Origin: Taxillus chinensis
Lineage: Eukaryota > Streptophyta > Magnoliopsida > Santalales > Loranthaceae
DNA length: 64,000 bases
Assembly: GCA_023512835.1 (NCBI GenBank)
Contig: CM042087.1
Location: 41,048,517-41,112,516, forward strand
Direction of reading: 5' to 3'
Shown: positions 13,459 through 27,700 of the stretch, piece by piece
How the letters are laid out: every line of letters starts with the position of its first letter
Position numbering within the stretch: position 1 is the first letter of the stretch
Made by a program: the position numbers and the translations under genes
The notes under the pieces: generated by a model
Databases searched by the model: none
Told to the model about the DNA's origin: nothing
The model's input: the letters and a program-made list of their open reading frames with translations, nothing else

Positions 13459-15759
13459 CATTTGAATATCTAGAGACGAGACGAAAAGAGTGGTGGCTGT
13501 TGTCAAGGTGTGACCGGGTGGCCCATTTGGCCACCTCCACCCATTCGGTCACATTGTATGTATCGAATATGCATGCACTTAGTTTATTGTAACATGTAAT
13601 CTTCGCCTCATTAAAATGGCTCTGTAAATAATATTCACGAACGAGCATGTGTGTTTTTTCTAAAATGTATTTTATTATTTTCAAGTATTAAAAAGTAAAA
13701 ATAAACTTTCGTTATTTTCAGTTTTTAATTTTTTTACTCAATTAGAGAACGAAAACAACAAAAACGACAACGACGATGACACGTAGCTGTATATTCCATT
13801 CCGTTCCTGCCAGAAATATTTTAGCTTGTGTCGGCTGTCGGAGCCCCTTGTTGGATATCCATATAGATCCCGACGCAAGAAGCCGCCGCCGTCGCAGATG
13901 CAGATCTCGTCACCAGCTGGCGTTGCAGATGCAGACATCGTCACCAGCCGCCGTCGCAAATGCAACTCCTGTCACTGACATATTCACAGATCCCTCAACT
14001 CTCGCTGCAGATCCTGTCGTCAACGCTCAATCCTCGCTGTCGCTGCCATTTTCACAGATCCCATTTCCAACCACCTTCGTTGCCTGCTGTGCTGCTTAAG
14101 ACTGAAGTACAATTTTCTTCTTTAAATGCATACAAAAACAGAGAGGAGTTGGATGGTTGAGTTAGCAACAACTCAGGCCAATTAAATGCTCATTTTATTA
14201 AATTGGAGAACGACAATGATAGTATCATTAAGACATTAACAACTGCCACAACAATAACAATGACAATGGTGATAAAATATAATGACGTCAATGCCAACAA
14301 GTTTGAAATTGCTATAATGTGTGTGTATATAAGAAAATAATGGGACAACAAGTTTGAAAATGCTATAATTTCTAATTTATAAAAGAAATCCAAAATAGCC
14401 CTCCTTAGTGTAAGAGGGTTTCACTCCCCTGTAATATACACACACATTCATATACACGTGTTTGTTTGAGGATTACAATATTTAAGAAAGAATTTAATTA
14501 AATCTAACTCAAGGTGAATAAAGTGTAAAAGTATATATTTGTATAATAATGAATGTCCATCCCTTGCACTTTGCTTGGTTGCTATAGAAATAGGACAAAA
14601 GTCACCAAAATAGGTGGAAAACAGTACTTCCCTTGCTTGCCATCTATAGAAAACATGCATTAAAAAGTACATGAGAATGTGTGAACCATTTTCCCACCGG
14701 ATTTGGTGTGAAATACTAGGAAAAACAAATAATGCATTTTATTTTCTAATATATTCTCAATAACTACATCTTTACTTTTAACGAATAAGGATAAAATAGA
14801 TAATACATACTTAAATATTTTCTTTTCACCTTCTTTTATATCTTACCAACCAATATCTTTTTCATATCTATTTTCTTTCTACCTATTTTCTTTTCAACTT
14901 TTTTCACCTTTTTCCCTTCCACCCTCCTTCCTCCGTTGCCAAGCATAGCAGTGGGAAAGTGCATAATCACCGAAATTAATAAACTTGGTCTTGAAAACCA
15001 ATTTTTCAACTCTTCTGAATTCTAAATTTAAGAAATATTCACTTATATGATAACACAGAACGTTCAAAAACGGAATAGGGGAACAAATGCAATTGGTCTT
15101 TTCCTATGAGATGTTTTCATATTATAATTGTTGTCAGCTATATGAAGATTAAGTGATAGTAAAGTGTGAAAGCCAAGAGTATGAAATAACAGTTATACTA
15201 TTTAATAGGAGTATTTTTTTTGAATTAATAAATTAAAAATATTAAAATAATTTATAAGATAATTTAATTAATAAACTATTTACAATAAATAAATTATTTA
15301 AAAAGTAGGAGGCCATTGAGTGGAACAAGAATTCCGACCATTGAGTGGGACATGAACACGAACGCATTCGCACTTTTTCGGAATTGTGACCGCTAGACTA
15401 GAAACCAATTTAACTTGTTATAGATAACCATGAATTAATTATACACCATTCGTGTTTTATTTTTTTTTGCCCCCAAAAATATCAGGTTTGATTTAGATTT
15501 CAGTGGCATGCCATCGACCCACAAACCGGGATAAAATCGATCCCCTCACACGTAAGTACAAAGGTGGGGAGGACAACTTCACATTCCGATGGCCAACCAC
15601 ACTGCAGCAAAACTTGTGTTTCCAATGAATCTGCATTGCCATGAACCCATAAACCGCGAACAAACAATTCATAATGCTGCAGCAGACGGATTGGCATGCT
15701 GGTAAACAGGTAAAGTGCAGTCGTTGAAAGCAGGGTTGCCACCCAGATAGACCTCGGGC
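13459..15759. other. Convergent spacer between the GNAT and phosphohexomutase genes
   Basis: Holds the 3' ends of two genes that point towards each other. A GC-richer island at about 13780-14100, open on plus for 107 codons, contains a short 31-bp minisatellite (13891-13983). The ORF matches no family I recognise and is probably not a gene. The part from 14180 to 15480 is AT-rich with no visible gene. The bases from about 15480 to 15759 are the probable 3' UTR of the phosphohexomutase. Confidence 0.45.
13891..13983. repeat. 31-bp minisatellite, three degenerate units
   Basis: Three consecutive 31-base units begin at 13891, 13922 and 13953 with GTCGCAGATG, GTTGCAGATG and GTCGCAAATG. The first two are nearly identical; the third has diverged in its second half. 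They lie in a GC-rich patch unlike the surrounding AT-rich spacer. Confidence 0.7.
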
Positions 15760-18700
15760 TCAATGTACATGAGCAAAATTGTCCAAAGCAGATGTGTCCA
15801 GTGCTGGGAACTCATTAACTGCAGCTTGCACAATGCGGCCAAGTTTCACCGCATCATCATTGTTTGGTGCCTGCAATATATGCAATTTAGGCTAGCAGAT
15901 GAATAGTTGGAGATTACAGCACGTCATGGAGAGCAATGGGCTGACTGAATACTGATCAGTCTGACCTTACCTCAATGTTGAGGGGCAACACAGGGTCATG
16001 CAGGGATAGTCTCAAAAGGAACCAACCATGAAACCCAGAAACTCGAACCTATTTCAGGCCATCACAATGATTAATAAAGGAACAGAAACCAACAAGTTGA
16101 AAAGAAAACAGCAGATCAAAAGGAAAACAAAGAAAATAACAAATACAAAATTGCAAAACCCACGTGGACGTGAAAAGTTTTACACGGAACTGGAAAGAAG
16201 CAACAGTAAATCTGCAAGCAATTTTATTCTGAACCTCATTCTTTGCATCAGGTCAATGAACTCTCATTTAGCAGCAATCAAGCCTCCTTGTTCTTCATTA
16301 CCAAACACCACGTGGCAAGTACAGTTTTTCCGAGTCAGATATGGTTGATTAAATTGAATATGTTTTTTTGGGGATAAACAGGTAAACAAAGACCAGTGAA
16401 ATATGGCAAAATCAACTCTAGTGCCTGCAATTTCTGGTAAGGTTCAATTCTTTGTTTGTGAGAGAAGTGGAGCCTATCGTGGACAGGATCCACCTCTGAA
16501 GTTTTTTTTCCCTCTTTGATGCCAGCTTGTGTTTCACAATGAAGCAAGGCAGAAAATCAAAAGCTTTTTTCTATATATTCATTGACCTAGACATTACATT
16601 ACAGACTCTTATGTTATAGGAAAAATAGATACAGCTAATCCCATAAATTAAGGAATTAAAGAGAAAATTCAGGTAATAGAATCCTGTAATTAAAAAACAG
16701 AGTCAACCTGACACAATAATGTCATGGTCCAACTAGGCAACCCCGCAAACAATGGTCCAACAAAGCAAAGGTATTACAATGGAATGGCAGTTATACTTGT
16801 TAACAAAATACTTGAAGACAGCTCAAATATTAGTGACGGTGACTAGATTGCAACAAAATAAAGGTACAGTAGCCTTTACCTTCATCTTATCAATAAAAAG
16901 GCTATGGAAGAGCAAACTATGAGGTAGTAAAAGAGCATCAATGGAAAACAAGCAAGCAAGAAATCACAAGTCCAGTACAGACCGAGCTAATGTCAAAATA
17001 GCGTTAATGATGGTGCTAGAAAACATGCATCTACAAATTGATGCATGAAGATATAAGACTACATAGTTTAGTTTTGAACTTACGCCTTCATAGTTAACAG
17101 ATGCTTTCTGAAGCTTTGGATCTGAAGCTACAAAGTTCTCCAAGTGTTTCAATACTGCTTCTCCATATTCTCGGAAAGATCTGAAACATCATTATGTCAG
17201 GAATTCCAAGGAATATAATTACTGAAGTTCAATGTAGAGAACTAAATCCAAAAGAAGAGAAAATACACTCCTGTTTTTTGTGACAATGCAAAGACTTATC
17301 CGTATGCTTATAATTCACATTCTTGATGTTTCTTTTTGTCAAATATTTCTGTTTACATCGATGAACTATTACTATCACCAAATAGCTTTTCGAAATATCA
17401 GTTTGGCTCAACTTTACTTCTAATAAATCTAGTCCTTAAGTGACCTCATATTAGCAGTAGACCACATTATTTGAGTAGATCATCCTTCTTGTGCAACAAT
17501 CAAATAGTAAAAGGAAAAGGTAGTACAAGGGTACCTTCCTTCAAGATCCGGATGATTCTGATAAATTTTCAGCCTCAGTTCAACAGCAACAGCAGGTTCC
17601 TCCAGACCCTCTACCAAATCAGTCAAAACTTTGCTGCCACCACTTATTCCTAAAGCTCTGGCTGAAGCAAGTTTATTTAAAAGCTTGACCTGCACATCAT
17701 AAATGAAATGAAAAAAATGAAGGCAGCAAAATATGCCAATGACCGTGCAAGATAGACAATTATTATCTATTTAAATGGGCAGTTATAAGAGAAAACTTTT
17801 AAAGATACTGCAAAAAAAAAAAAAAAAACCTACCATAAGGTATGCACCATCATCCAGCCAATGATTCTCCTTGAGAGCTCCATGGCCACTTGTTTCAATA
17901 GCTAAATGTGACTCCTCGCCAGCAGAATTCTATAAGAAGAGTTATTCCTTCAGTTTTTTAGTCAAGCCTAATTGTGTTTTACAATATAAAAAATCAGGTT
18001 AGCATGTAACTAGGAGAGTATCATCCATCAAGTCAGGTTTAAAAAAGCTGGAGGGTAGCTTTATGTACTCAAGTAAAATATTTCAACACCAGTTAAAAAA
18101 TTACATACTCTCAGTTATATGCAATAAATAAGTTCAACTAATTTTTGTAGGTTACAATTCTTTAGATTTAATCATAATCATAAACCTAAATGTCTGAGAC
18201 AAATCACTCATACTAGGTGAGAAACATGACTACTTTGACACAGAAATGTGCTACCCTAGCCAAACAAATTTTACTCTCGACCCGTATTGACATCACAAGC
18301 TGGATATGGATTTATAATCCCCAACTGCACATCTGAAACCAAATCAAGTTAAGGAAGTTTTAATTAAAACTCAGAACATAAGGCTTTAACTGGTTGAAAC
18401 ATTAAATGTTTTTAGAGTCTCACTATTTTGAGTGGAAAAAACAACTTCTCCTACAAGTTAAGGAAGTAAGAAATCCCCTACCACACAACTCCACTTGTCT
18501 CAGTCTAAAAGACGATCACCAAAGCCAAATCGATCCCCTCTAAATGCTAGGCTCCTAGCCTCTAGACTCACGGAAAAGAAAAAATCAACAAAAATATGAA
18601 TCAAGAGTTTTCTAAAAAGCCATGAACTCGGAAATGAAACATTTTCCCCTCTTGCTAGTAAGCAGTAGGACATGCCATCACAATTATTATTTCAAGTCAC

Positions 18701-21700
18701 CTCAATATTTATACTATAGCCAAGAAGACAGTTTAAATAGGAGAAAATGACTAGCGCGGCCAGTGGGAAAGAATTAAAGAAATAATGACTATGTTTGACA
18801 AAGTCTTATTTTTTTTTGAATTTCTACAAATCATAAATACTTTTAAATTTATCGGACCTACTTTTTTCAAAAACAATCCTATTTTCAAAAATAATACTAT
18901 CTTACCAAACATGTCCAATAATTCTTTCTTATTGCATATTGAAAGATTACAAATATATATATATATATATATATATAATGAGACCTAATTAAAAAATAAT
19001 CCTATTTATGAAACTAAATATACACCCAAATAATCACAACTATTTGATAGCTAATTAATTGACAAAACATTCCAATTCAACTTCTAATTTATTGTCAGAC
19101 TCCGATTAGTGACCTGTCCTTGAAAAAAAAGTCTTATCATAGATGTGACAAGTGTGTCATACCACTCACAAAAACATTTATATCTCTTACTTATAAATAG
19201 AGTAAGTAAAGATCAATCCCACAAAAATATTAACAATTTTTCAAATTAAAGAAATAAAACTATCTAAACTACTCTATGAAGTTAATCGGTGATAGGTGTT
19301 GTATTGTTTGTACCTCAAGTATTAGAATTTGAATTAAGTGATTTTCTTAAATTAGCTTTGAAATGTTGTAATACTTGTTGTCAACAACATTAGCGTTGGT
19401 TGACAAGTAGAAATAGATGAGGATATGCATGATTGAATAATCTCATAGAATGATCTTATTTAAGTGAGATGGAGTTTACATATGTATAAGCCTTAATTTA
19501 AAGAGATGAGACCTTAATAGATGTGGCATTCTTTGTACTGCTATGAGTTTTATAAATTGCAATAGATTGAAAGAAAGAATAGAGAGTGAGAAAAACTGAT
19601 CCATTATAATAGAAGTAGTATATTCACTGATGTGTAATTCAGGGAGAGCAAAAATTTCCTAATGTAGTGAATTTTTTGATAATATCCTCACCACTAGTGG
19701 GAGATGTCATGTCATATCTACTGAACCCATGTATATCCTTATATTCTTTCATTTGTGCTTTTTGCTTTTTATTGTTTGATAGATTTGCATAACAAAGTAC
19801 TCAAGATCAACAAATCATTAGTCAACATATCTAAATAAGACCTGCAGTGGTGATTAGGTAAGTGTAGGTGTGATCAAACCCCAAAGCTTTTTGAATTCAA
19901 TGTTTTAGCGGGTGATATATAGTCATTGATTGCTGTCAAAAGATTGTATATCATTTATCTTTTTTTTTTTTGGTTAAAAAGAAAAAGATTTGATCAAAGG
20001 GGGTGACTAATTCAACCCCACCCCACCCCCCCCATTTTTCCAGTCACTCAAGGTACAACTCGCCCTTTCTTGTGCAGATTCAATTACTATCGAGTAGTTG
20101 GAATTTTCATTAAGATTGATTAAATGAATTATATTACCTTGTTATAATTAAAATTCAATTCCCAAATCCATGAACTAGTCTATCTTGAGTGATCTAGTTT
20201 GTTTGTCCACTCCAGCTTACGATAGATTACCCATTAAACACCACTTTTGCTTAAACGCAAAATAACTCATTGTAAGGTCACTAGTCCAATTTTGGTTTCA
20301 TAGGAGAGCGTAGTCTCACAACTTGAATGTTCCCCAATTTGATTATTTTAGTCTTTTGGTCCTTCACAATATACCCTAAGACAATTCGTAGTTAATACAC
20401 CCCAAGGAACAACTCCAAACAATCAATTAAATCAACAAGAATTCAATACCCAATGCATAAATCAAATCAACAACATATTCATACAAAAGCCTCAAATTAT
20501 ATTTGAAAATTAGTACGCCCAAATATAAGATTAAATGTTAGTATTTAGATAAAAAGGAGAGAAAGAGGAAACCAAGTCACAAGCAAACCCTAGCTTCCTT
20601 CTACTCTTCCTTCCTCCTTGAGGGGAATCGCCTGAACCCTAGCAAAGGTAACGCCGAACTCCCTCCCATCTCAACTCTCCCTTTCCCTTACTCCCTTCTA
20701 GTATATATAGCAGCAGGCAAGAAAATGTGCAAAATACACATGCCGCAGCATCAAGACCACTATTGCGGCAAAGAGTACCTCTTTCTGCATTCTGCATCAG
20801 CAAGACACAGCAAACCACGACACAAAACTCTATCACAACATGACTTCATTGTTCATCTAGGCTTCAGCATGCCACAGCATGGACACATCCTTTCACCTCT
20901 TTGCATCATGCAAGCTCTACAAACTGCAGCACAAACCTCTGTTGCCGCAGTATGTAGTCCTGGGGATGGCTGCTGTGGCAGAAAGCACTCGTTGTCACAG
21001 CAGGACCTGCTTTTGCCCCTTTCTCTTCTCATTGAATCAAAACAACAATCAAAGTGGGTCTAAAATGATAACATCACGACCGTAAAATACAGTCCGAACA
21101 ATATGGTACTTCATACACATGAAATAAGGGAAAGAACACAGAGCAACTAGCCCACTTCCTGTTTTCCCTAATGAACATAGCAACAACTGGAGGGAAATTC
21201 ACAGATCACAAAACAATCAGCATCCATAAGACATCCTATCATTATATATTGTATTTGTATGTATCAGTGTATTAACCACCACTGCTAAAGCACGAGATAA
21301 ATGCTTTGACAAAGAGATGCCAAGCCACTGATTATACTGTATGCACCTAAACTGGACAACCTATATGTACAAAAGCTTGTGATGCACAGATTGCAGGGTA
21401 GAAAAAACAGGATCAAGGTAGAAACACAATAGTTTGTGATGCATGACGGATGATTCTCTTAAAATATGCACCATCTTAGTTGCCTCTTATTATAATATAT
21501 GCACCTTAGGATGGACAATTTACATGCACCCAGTGAAGTGGTGCTACAAATCAGGTAGAGGGAAAACAATTCATGATTGTTACCAAACGAATAGCTTCAT
21601 CAATAACATTTTTGTAGCCTCTTTTGAACCGGTGGTGCTTTCCTCCTGTTAACATGTTAAAAATTGAACACAATCACAATGAGAAATGAAATTATTACAT

Positions 21701-24700
21701 TTTTAGATGTGTCCCATACCAAGTTTTTGTTCAATAAATGTGGTCAACCCATCGGAAGTCACACTGTCTGTAACTATAGTTGTTCCTGGATGCTAAGATT
21801 AAAAAAAATTATCACAAGAAATTATAAGTGCATTCAGCCCAAACCCATAGAGTAAAACAAAAATACAAAAAAATAAAAATAAATCTATAAGTGAATTAGA
21901 ATTTAGAAGAACGTTACCTCTTCAAGAATAATAGCCGACATTAAAGCAATAAGGCGATTCCGATTAAACTCCCGACCAGAGGAATCCACAGCAGCAGATC
22001 TAAAAAAATAGAGAATCAATAAGTGAAATAACATGATTGGCCTTATTGGAAGTCGTGACACAATAATTACCTGTCAACATCTGTATCAAAAATTATCCCC
22101 AAATCAGCCTTGTTATCATGAACTGCCTGGGTGATCGATTTCATTGCAGCCTTGTCCTCCGGATTGGGAATATGGTTTGGAAACAACCCTGACATGGAAA
22201 TTCAGATTGACCCAAGTAGATTGCAACTACAGCTTATTTAAAACTTCAAAATGAGTTATTACCGTCCGGATCCAAGAACTGGCTGCCAGAAGTAACAGCA
22301 CCTAAGGGTTCAAGCACCTTTTCCTGATAAATGAATGGAATAAAACGGCAACTACTTGACAGGAAAAATCATGACAACTTCAATATTCCGACACATTAAG
22401 ATGTGAAAATAAAGTCAAAATAACAGCTATCTGACTGAAAGAGACATGTTATCTGTTCATGTTCAGACTTCAGACCCCATTAAGGGCAAACAAATGCCCC
22501 CCTTAAAGTAGCATATTTATCATATCAAAGCCTTAACACAATTTCTCATAGAAATTTTCTGTTAACCTCAAAGGCTGCAACAATCACAAGAAACTCTTGT
22601 TGCTCCTCCCCTTGCAACTAACCTTTACCCTAAGCTAAAAAAACCCCATCTATGTCAATCTTAGTGATCAAACAAAGACATCGAGAAATCAAAAGTGAAT
22701 GCTCTTTGGTATTCTGATTACTTATATACAGCACCTAGTTCAAGCAGATAATGGTCAAATTCATTATGCTTCAGGAAAAGTAGATAATAGGACAGGTGAT
22801 GCAGCCATGCCCTGCTTGGAAGTAACATAAACAATATTTTAGGAAGACGTAGAATTAAGAATAGCTTTTGGTTTGGGTATCCCCTGATTTATATTGACTA
22901 ATCTCCTTTGGTAGAAACATTGTTTTTACCAAGTAGTGATTATTAATGTTAATAAAAGTTTAGCAAGTTAGAAACCTGAACAGTGAAACTCAACATGGAG
23001 CATTTAGTGGTTTAAATTACCAAAAAAACTATCATAATTTTTTTGACAAGTATCTATTTCAAATAACATCAGAAATGTTACATACAGTGAAAAATCCCCC
23101 AGCACCATTTCCAGCATCAACAACTATATGGAACCCCTCCAGTGGCTTCTCTGAGGATCACATACACAGCAGTAACTAGTATAAGAATTAAACTTCTTAG
23201 GAATATCAGGTATTTAACTATAACTGACTACAAAAAAAAGGACAAAATGATAAAGAGAAGAAGCAAAAGGAGTAAAAAAGTTAATATAGACTGGCACTAG
23301 ACAAAAGCACAAGATGCCAGAAAAAGAATTACGTAGCTAGATACATCAGGCAAGGGGAGAGAGAGTTCAATTTTATCAGTCACTAGAAAGGAAACACGAA
23401 TAATGCCACCTGTATTTCCTGCAGCTCTCCGTACTGCCTCCACAAGATTATTGGTATAGACAGTCATGTAGTCAACTTTCCTTATTGATTCAGAGGCTTT
23501 TCTTTGTGAATTCTTCAATACATCTACAGTATAGTTATTATATATATTTGCAGCACGCTCCACAATATTTTTAATGTCAGATTTTCCCAGACCTCCAGCA
23601 TTTGTGAAAAATTTGAATCCATTCCGGTTGTATGGAAGATGACTTGCTGTTTGTAGAATAAGAATTTTAATAAGAGGAAACATCAGGAATCAGATTGGAA
23701 GAAATCACAATTTCTGTCAAAATAGGAACTCCAGATAAACTTGTTATGGAGGGAAACCCATCCCAATATTAGCACGATAACTGAATTTCAAACTCCATGT
23801 AAATCAAGGTTCATATTTAGCCATAAGTTGCAACAAGGAAAGAATGCATAGAATACCTGTTATCATAATGGCCCCATCAACTGGACACAAGAACCGATCA
23901 TCATGGGTGAGTGTACTATTAAACATTGCTGGTGTAGATGCTAATCTGGAAAAGGAAGGGAAATCATACATATCAACATCCCTGCACACAGGTGGTAACA
24001 TGGGAAATAATACAAGTATAGCTAAAATAATGTGAAATGGAGACGAAATTTGAAGTGGATCATATATACATGAGAAATGTTAATTTGATGAGACACCCAA
24101 CACAATAATGTGGATGTTCACACCAAAGTGATGTAATTTATTTATATAGTTTTGATTATGGGAAAAGGGGTGGTAGTTAAATTTGGCGTGGTACGTCTAT
24201 CTTCACCGTCAAATTTCTTTAAAAAAATGGCTTTGATAATCAGATATTAAATAATTAAATTATTTTAGCTGATCAGCTCTTTCTATATATGACCCATTAC
24301 AGTATACTTGTTTCAAATATTAAATTATCATCAAGTAATTTTATTAGATCAAATATTAACAAAAAAAGTATCTTACTTAAAAATATAATATTTTAGAGAT
24401 TTTGAAGATGATCCATAGACAATTTAATTGATGAATTATGACTTATGAATTATAAATATATATTTTTATAAGATGTGCTTCACTTTACTAAAGAAAATGT
24501 TTTTTTTGCTCATTGTACTTAAAGCGTTTAGACAACCTTGCTCATCACATAAATCGACTTTCCTCCAAAGTCCTGCAAACTCATAGCCTAATGAAGGTAC
24601 TCTCAATCTTCTATCATAACCTAAGCACTACAATTAATCTTGTTCCTCGCATCTCTAGATGTGTTGCTTTTGTTCACATTCATAGTCAAAATATGAGAGC

Positions 24701-27700
24701 TAGTGTCATTGCCTCCCAACAAGAAGCCAGTGAAATGTAAATGAGTATATGCTATAAAGTACAGAGAAAATGATTCAATTAAGTGATAAAAAATAAAATT
24801 AATAGCCAAAAGCTACACTCAAACCTATGGGATCAATTACACATAAACATTTGCTCTGGTTGCAAAATGAATACCGTTAAATTATTGTCATCTCTTGAAG
24901 CTAATTATGGATGGAATTTATGGCAAATTGATATGAAGAATGTCTTTCTAACATGAAAATCTACATGAAAGTTTCACAATGTTATGATGAAAATCTAGCA
25001 GCTAACACTATGTCTAGAATAAAAAAAGCCTTATATGATCTTAAACAAGGTTTGCAAAAGCTATGTGGGCCTTAGGATATAAACAAAGCCAAGTAAACCA
25101 TACACTGTTTATCAAACACTCATATGCATGGGGAGTTACACTTGTGGATGATATAACTGTGACTGGAACGATAATAAGGAGCAGGAACTCTTGGGCATTG
25201 TTTGGCCAAGGAGATTGACATTAAAACAATAAGAAAACTGAAGTATTTTTTTAGGATTGAAGTGGTTCATTTTAAACATGGCATATTTATATAACAAAAA
25301 TATATTATAGATATCCTCAGAGAAACTACAGGAAACCCAAGGAAGCCTATAGGAAACTCATTGGGTGTTATAATATCTAAAAGGAACTCCAGGAAAGAGA
25401 ATTATGTTTAAACGAAATGGAGGTTTGATTATTGAGGCATATACAGATGCTAATTATGCAAGATTAATTGTTAACCAAAAATCAACAATTGGGTAATGCA
25501 TTCATCACGTTAGAAATTTAGTAACTACAAATAAAAAATAATAGCCCGATTTAGAGTGAAGCAAAATTCCAAGTAATGACTCATGGTATGTGTGAATTAC
25601 TTTGAATAAAAATTATCCTAAATGATTTGAAAATTTAGAGAGAATATCCAATGAGAGTCTAAGACTCTACTGTGATAATAAATACATATCTCACAATCCA
25701 ATATAACACGATTGAATAAAGCACATTGAAATTGATAGACAATTCATTAAGGAGAAGTTGAATAATAGCATTATCTATACCTTATGTGTCTACCCATGGT
25801 CATTTGATTAATATTCTCACTAAAAGGTTAAGTAGTCTAATATTTTTGAACAACCTATCCAACTTGAGAATGAAAAATACTTATTTACCAGCTTGAGAGG
25901 AAGTTGATTTAAATTTAAATCATTAATATAGATGAATAGACATCTCTTCAGTTATAGTTATTATGTGGTATTTATTATTTATATTTATGTCTTTAATTCC
26001 TAGGTATCTAAATTCTTTATAAAGTTAATTATTGTAAGACCAATAGTCGATCTAAAATTTATATATGTATACATCTAGTGTATTATCAATGTGAATGAAA
26101 ATTCTTATTTCTCACATATATCAAAATATATGACTAAAGAAAGTGAATGCCATTAGAGTTATAATTTCTACAATTGTGCCCCTAATAAACCTATATCTTA
26201 ACATGATTCTCAAGCATAAAAATTCCATCTGCCATTCTTTTGCAAAAAATATAACAAAATGCGAAAATTATCACAACTCACCCATATTGGACAACATCCA
26301 CATTAGCACCAGCTATTCCTTGAGAAACTGCATCCTGTGTGTATTATATAGCTGTTAGTAACTTAAAGAAATTAATCAATTCTAACATTTTCCAATAAAA
26401 TTGGGTCTGCAACCAAAATGACAATGCATTGTGATTTCTCCACACAAGTTTTTTGAGTATTGTTGCATCATGTAGCACTACTAAGTCAGCTACATAACAA
26501 AACCTTAAGGACAAAATCCAAACCAAGACAATGTTTGATAGATTCAAAGCTACAAGTGGCTAATTTACAAATGCCACTACTTCAACAGGTAACGGTTGCA
26601 GTTTTACCAGTTATGTAAAGTGTAAAACTAAATAGGTGGTACATTAAGATTTCTCCAAATAGTTTCACGCATCATTCCTCATACAACATGCCAAGAGCCC
26701 AGTATCAGAAAGCCCAAGTACAAAGCAGGATGCATAAGATCCAGATGTTCAAAGACAAACAAAATAGTGCATGACATTCAAAATTATGCAGTATTTTGTG
26801 CAAACAAGAAATGGCTAGTATTCCAAGGTCAGAATATGGAAGTTAATTGCTAGGTAGAAACCTATTAAATAGCAATCGTAGGGTAAGAAAAGTGTGAACC
26901 TAAGTTGCCCATAGTAGTCAAAGCATCAATGCGAACCAAAGAGGTTGAGGGAAGCATGGTCGCCTTAGTGATAGAGTGTCAATAAAACAGTCAAAGTGTA
27001 GTGTAATAAAAAAATTCAATTATGTCCATATTATTATATAAAAAACATCAATCTAAATATGTTAATTTTGAAATTTTATGCAATATTAAATTAATAATAG
27101 ATTAATAGTAAAGTAAGAACAATCCGGTATACATAATGATTTTTTTTAGAAAAATATATCAATAATCTACAATAATTATATATATAAAAACATATGTTAG
27201 ACCTCATTTTATCTGAGCTAGATATATATTTATATATATGTATATACCTTGATTATGCTTGACATGCATATTATTAAAAAACAAACAAACAAATTAAAGC
27301 AGAACAAGCAACTGAAGAGCATTTATGAGATAACACATAAAGATTTAAGCTTTAGAGGTTGTTTTCCAGCTAAACAGAAGAATCGTCAATGATATCAATG
27401 AGGTTTTAAAGTCTGTCAAATAGCATACAGGAAGGATCAAGTCATCTCAGCTACCAAACATCAAGAATTTGATAGGCAAACCATCTAAGGCAATTGAGGC
27501 TTTGATAAATGAGGTTTTTGACCTGGTTGTATTTAAATGGTTAGAACTGTTATACTTTGTTCGCTAGTGCATTTCTTGTGTGTTGGTTTCTAATAAAATA
27601 TTTTATAAAAAAAAAGATATATTAGAAGCCAAACTATTAAAAAGGTAGACCTTTAAGGAATATGTTTTATGTATAAAAAAATAATTTATTTTTGTGTGGT

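Noticed and set aside
13776..14099. 107-codon plus ORF in the convergent spacer
   Set aside because: It contains a 31-bp minisatellite that shifts frame between units and has no recognisable domain. It is probably repeat-derived.
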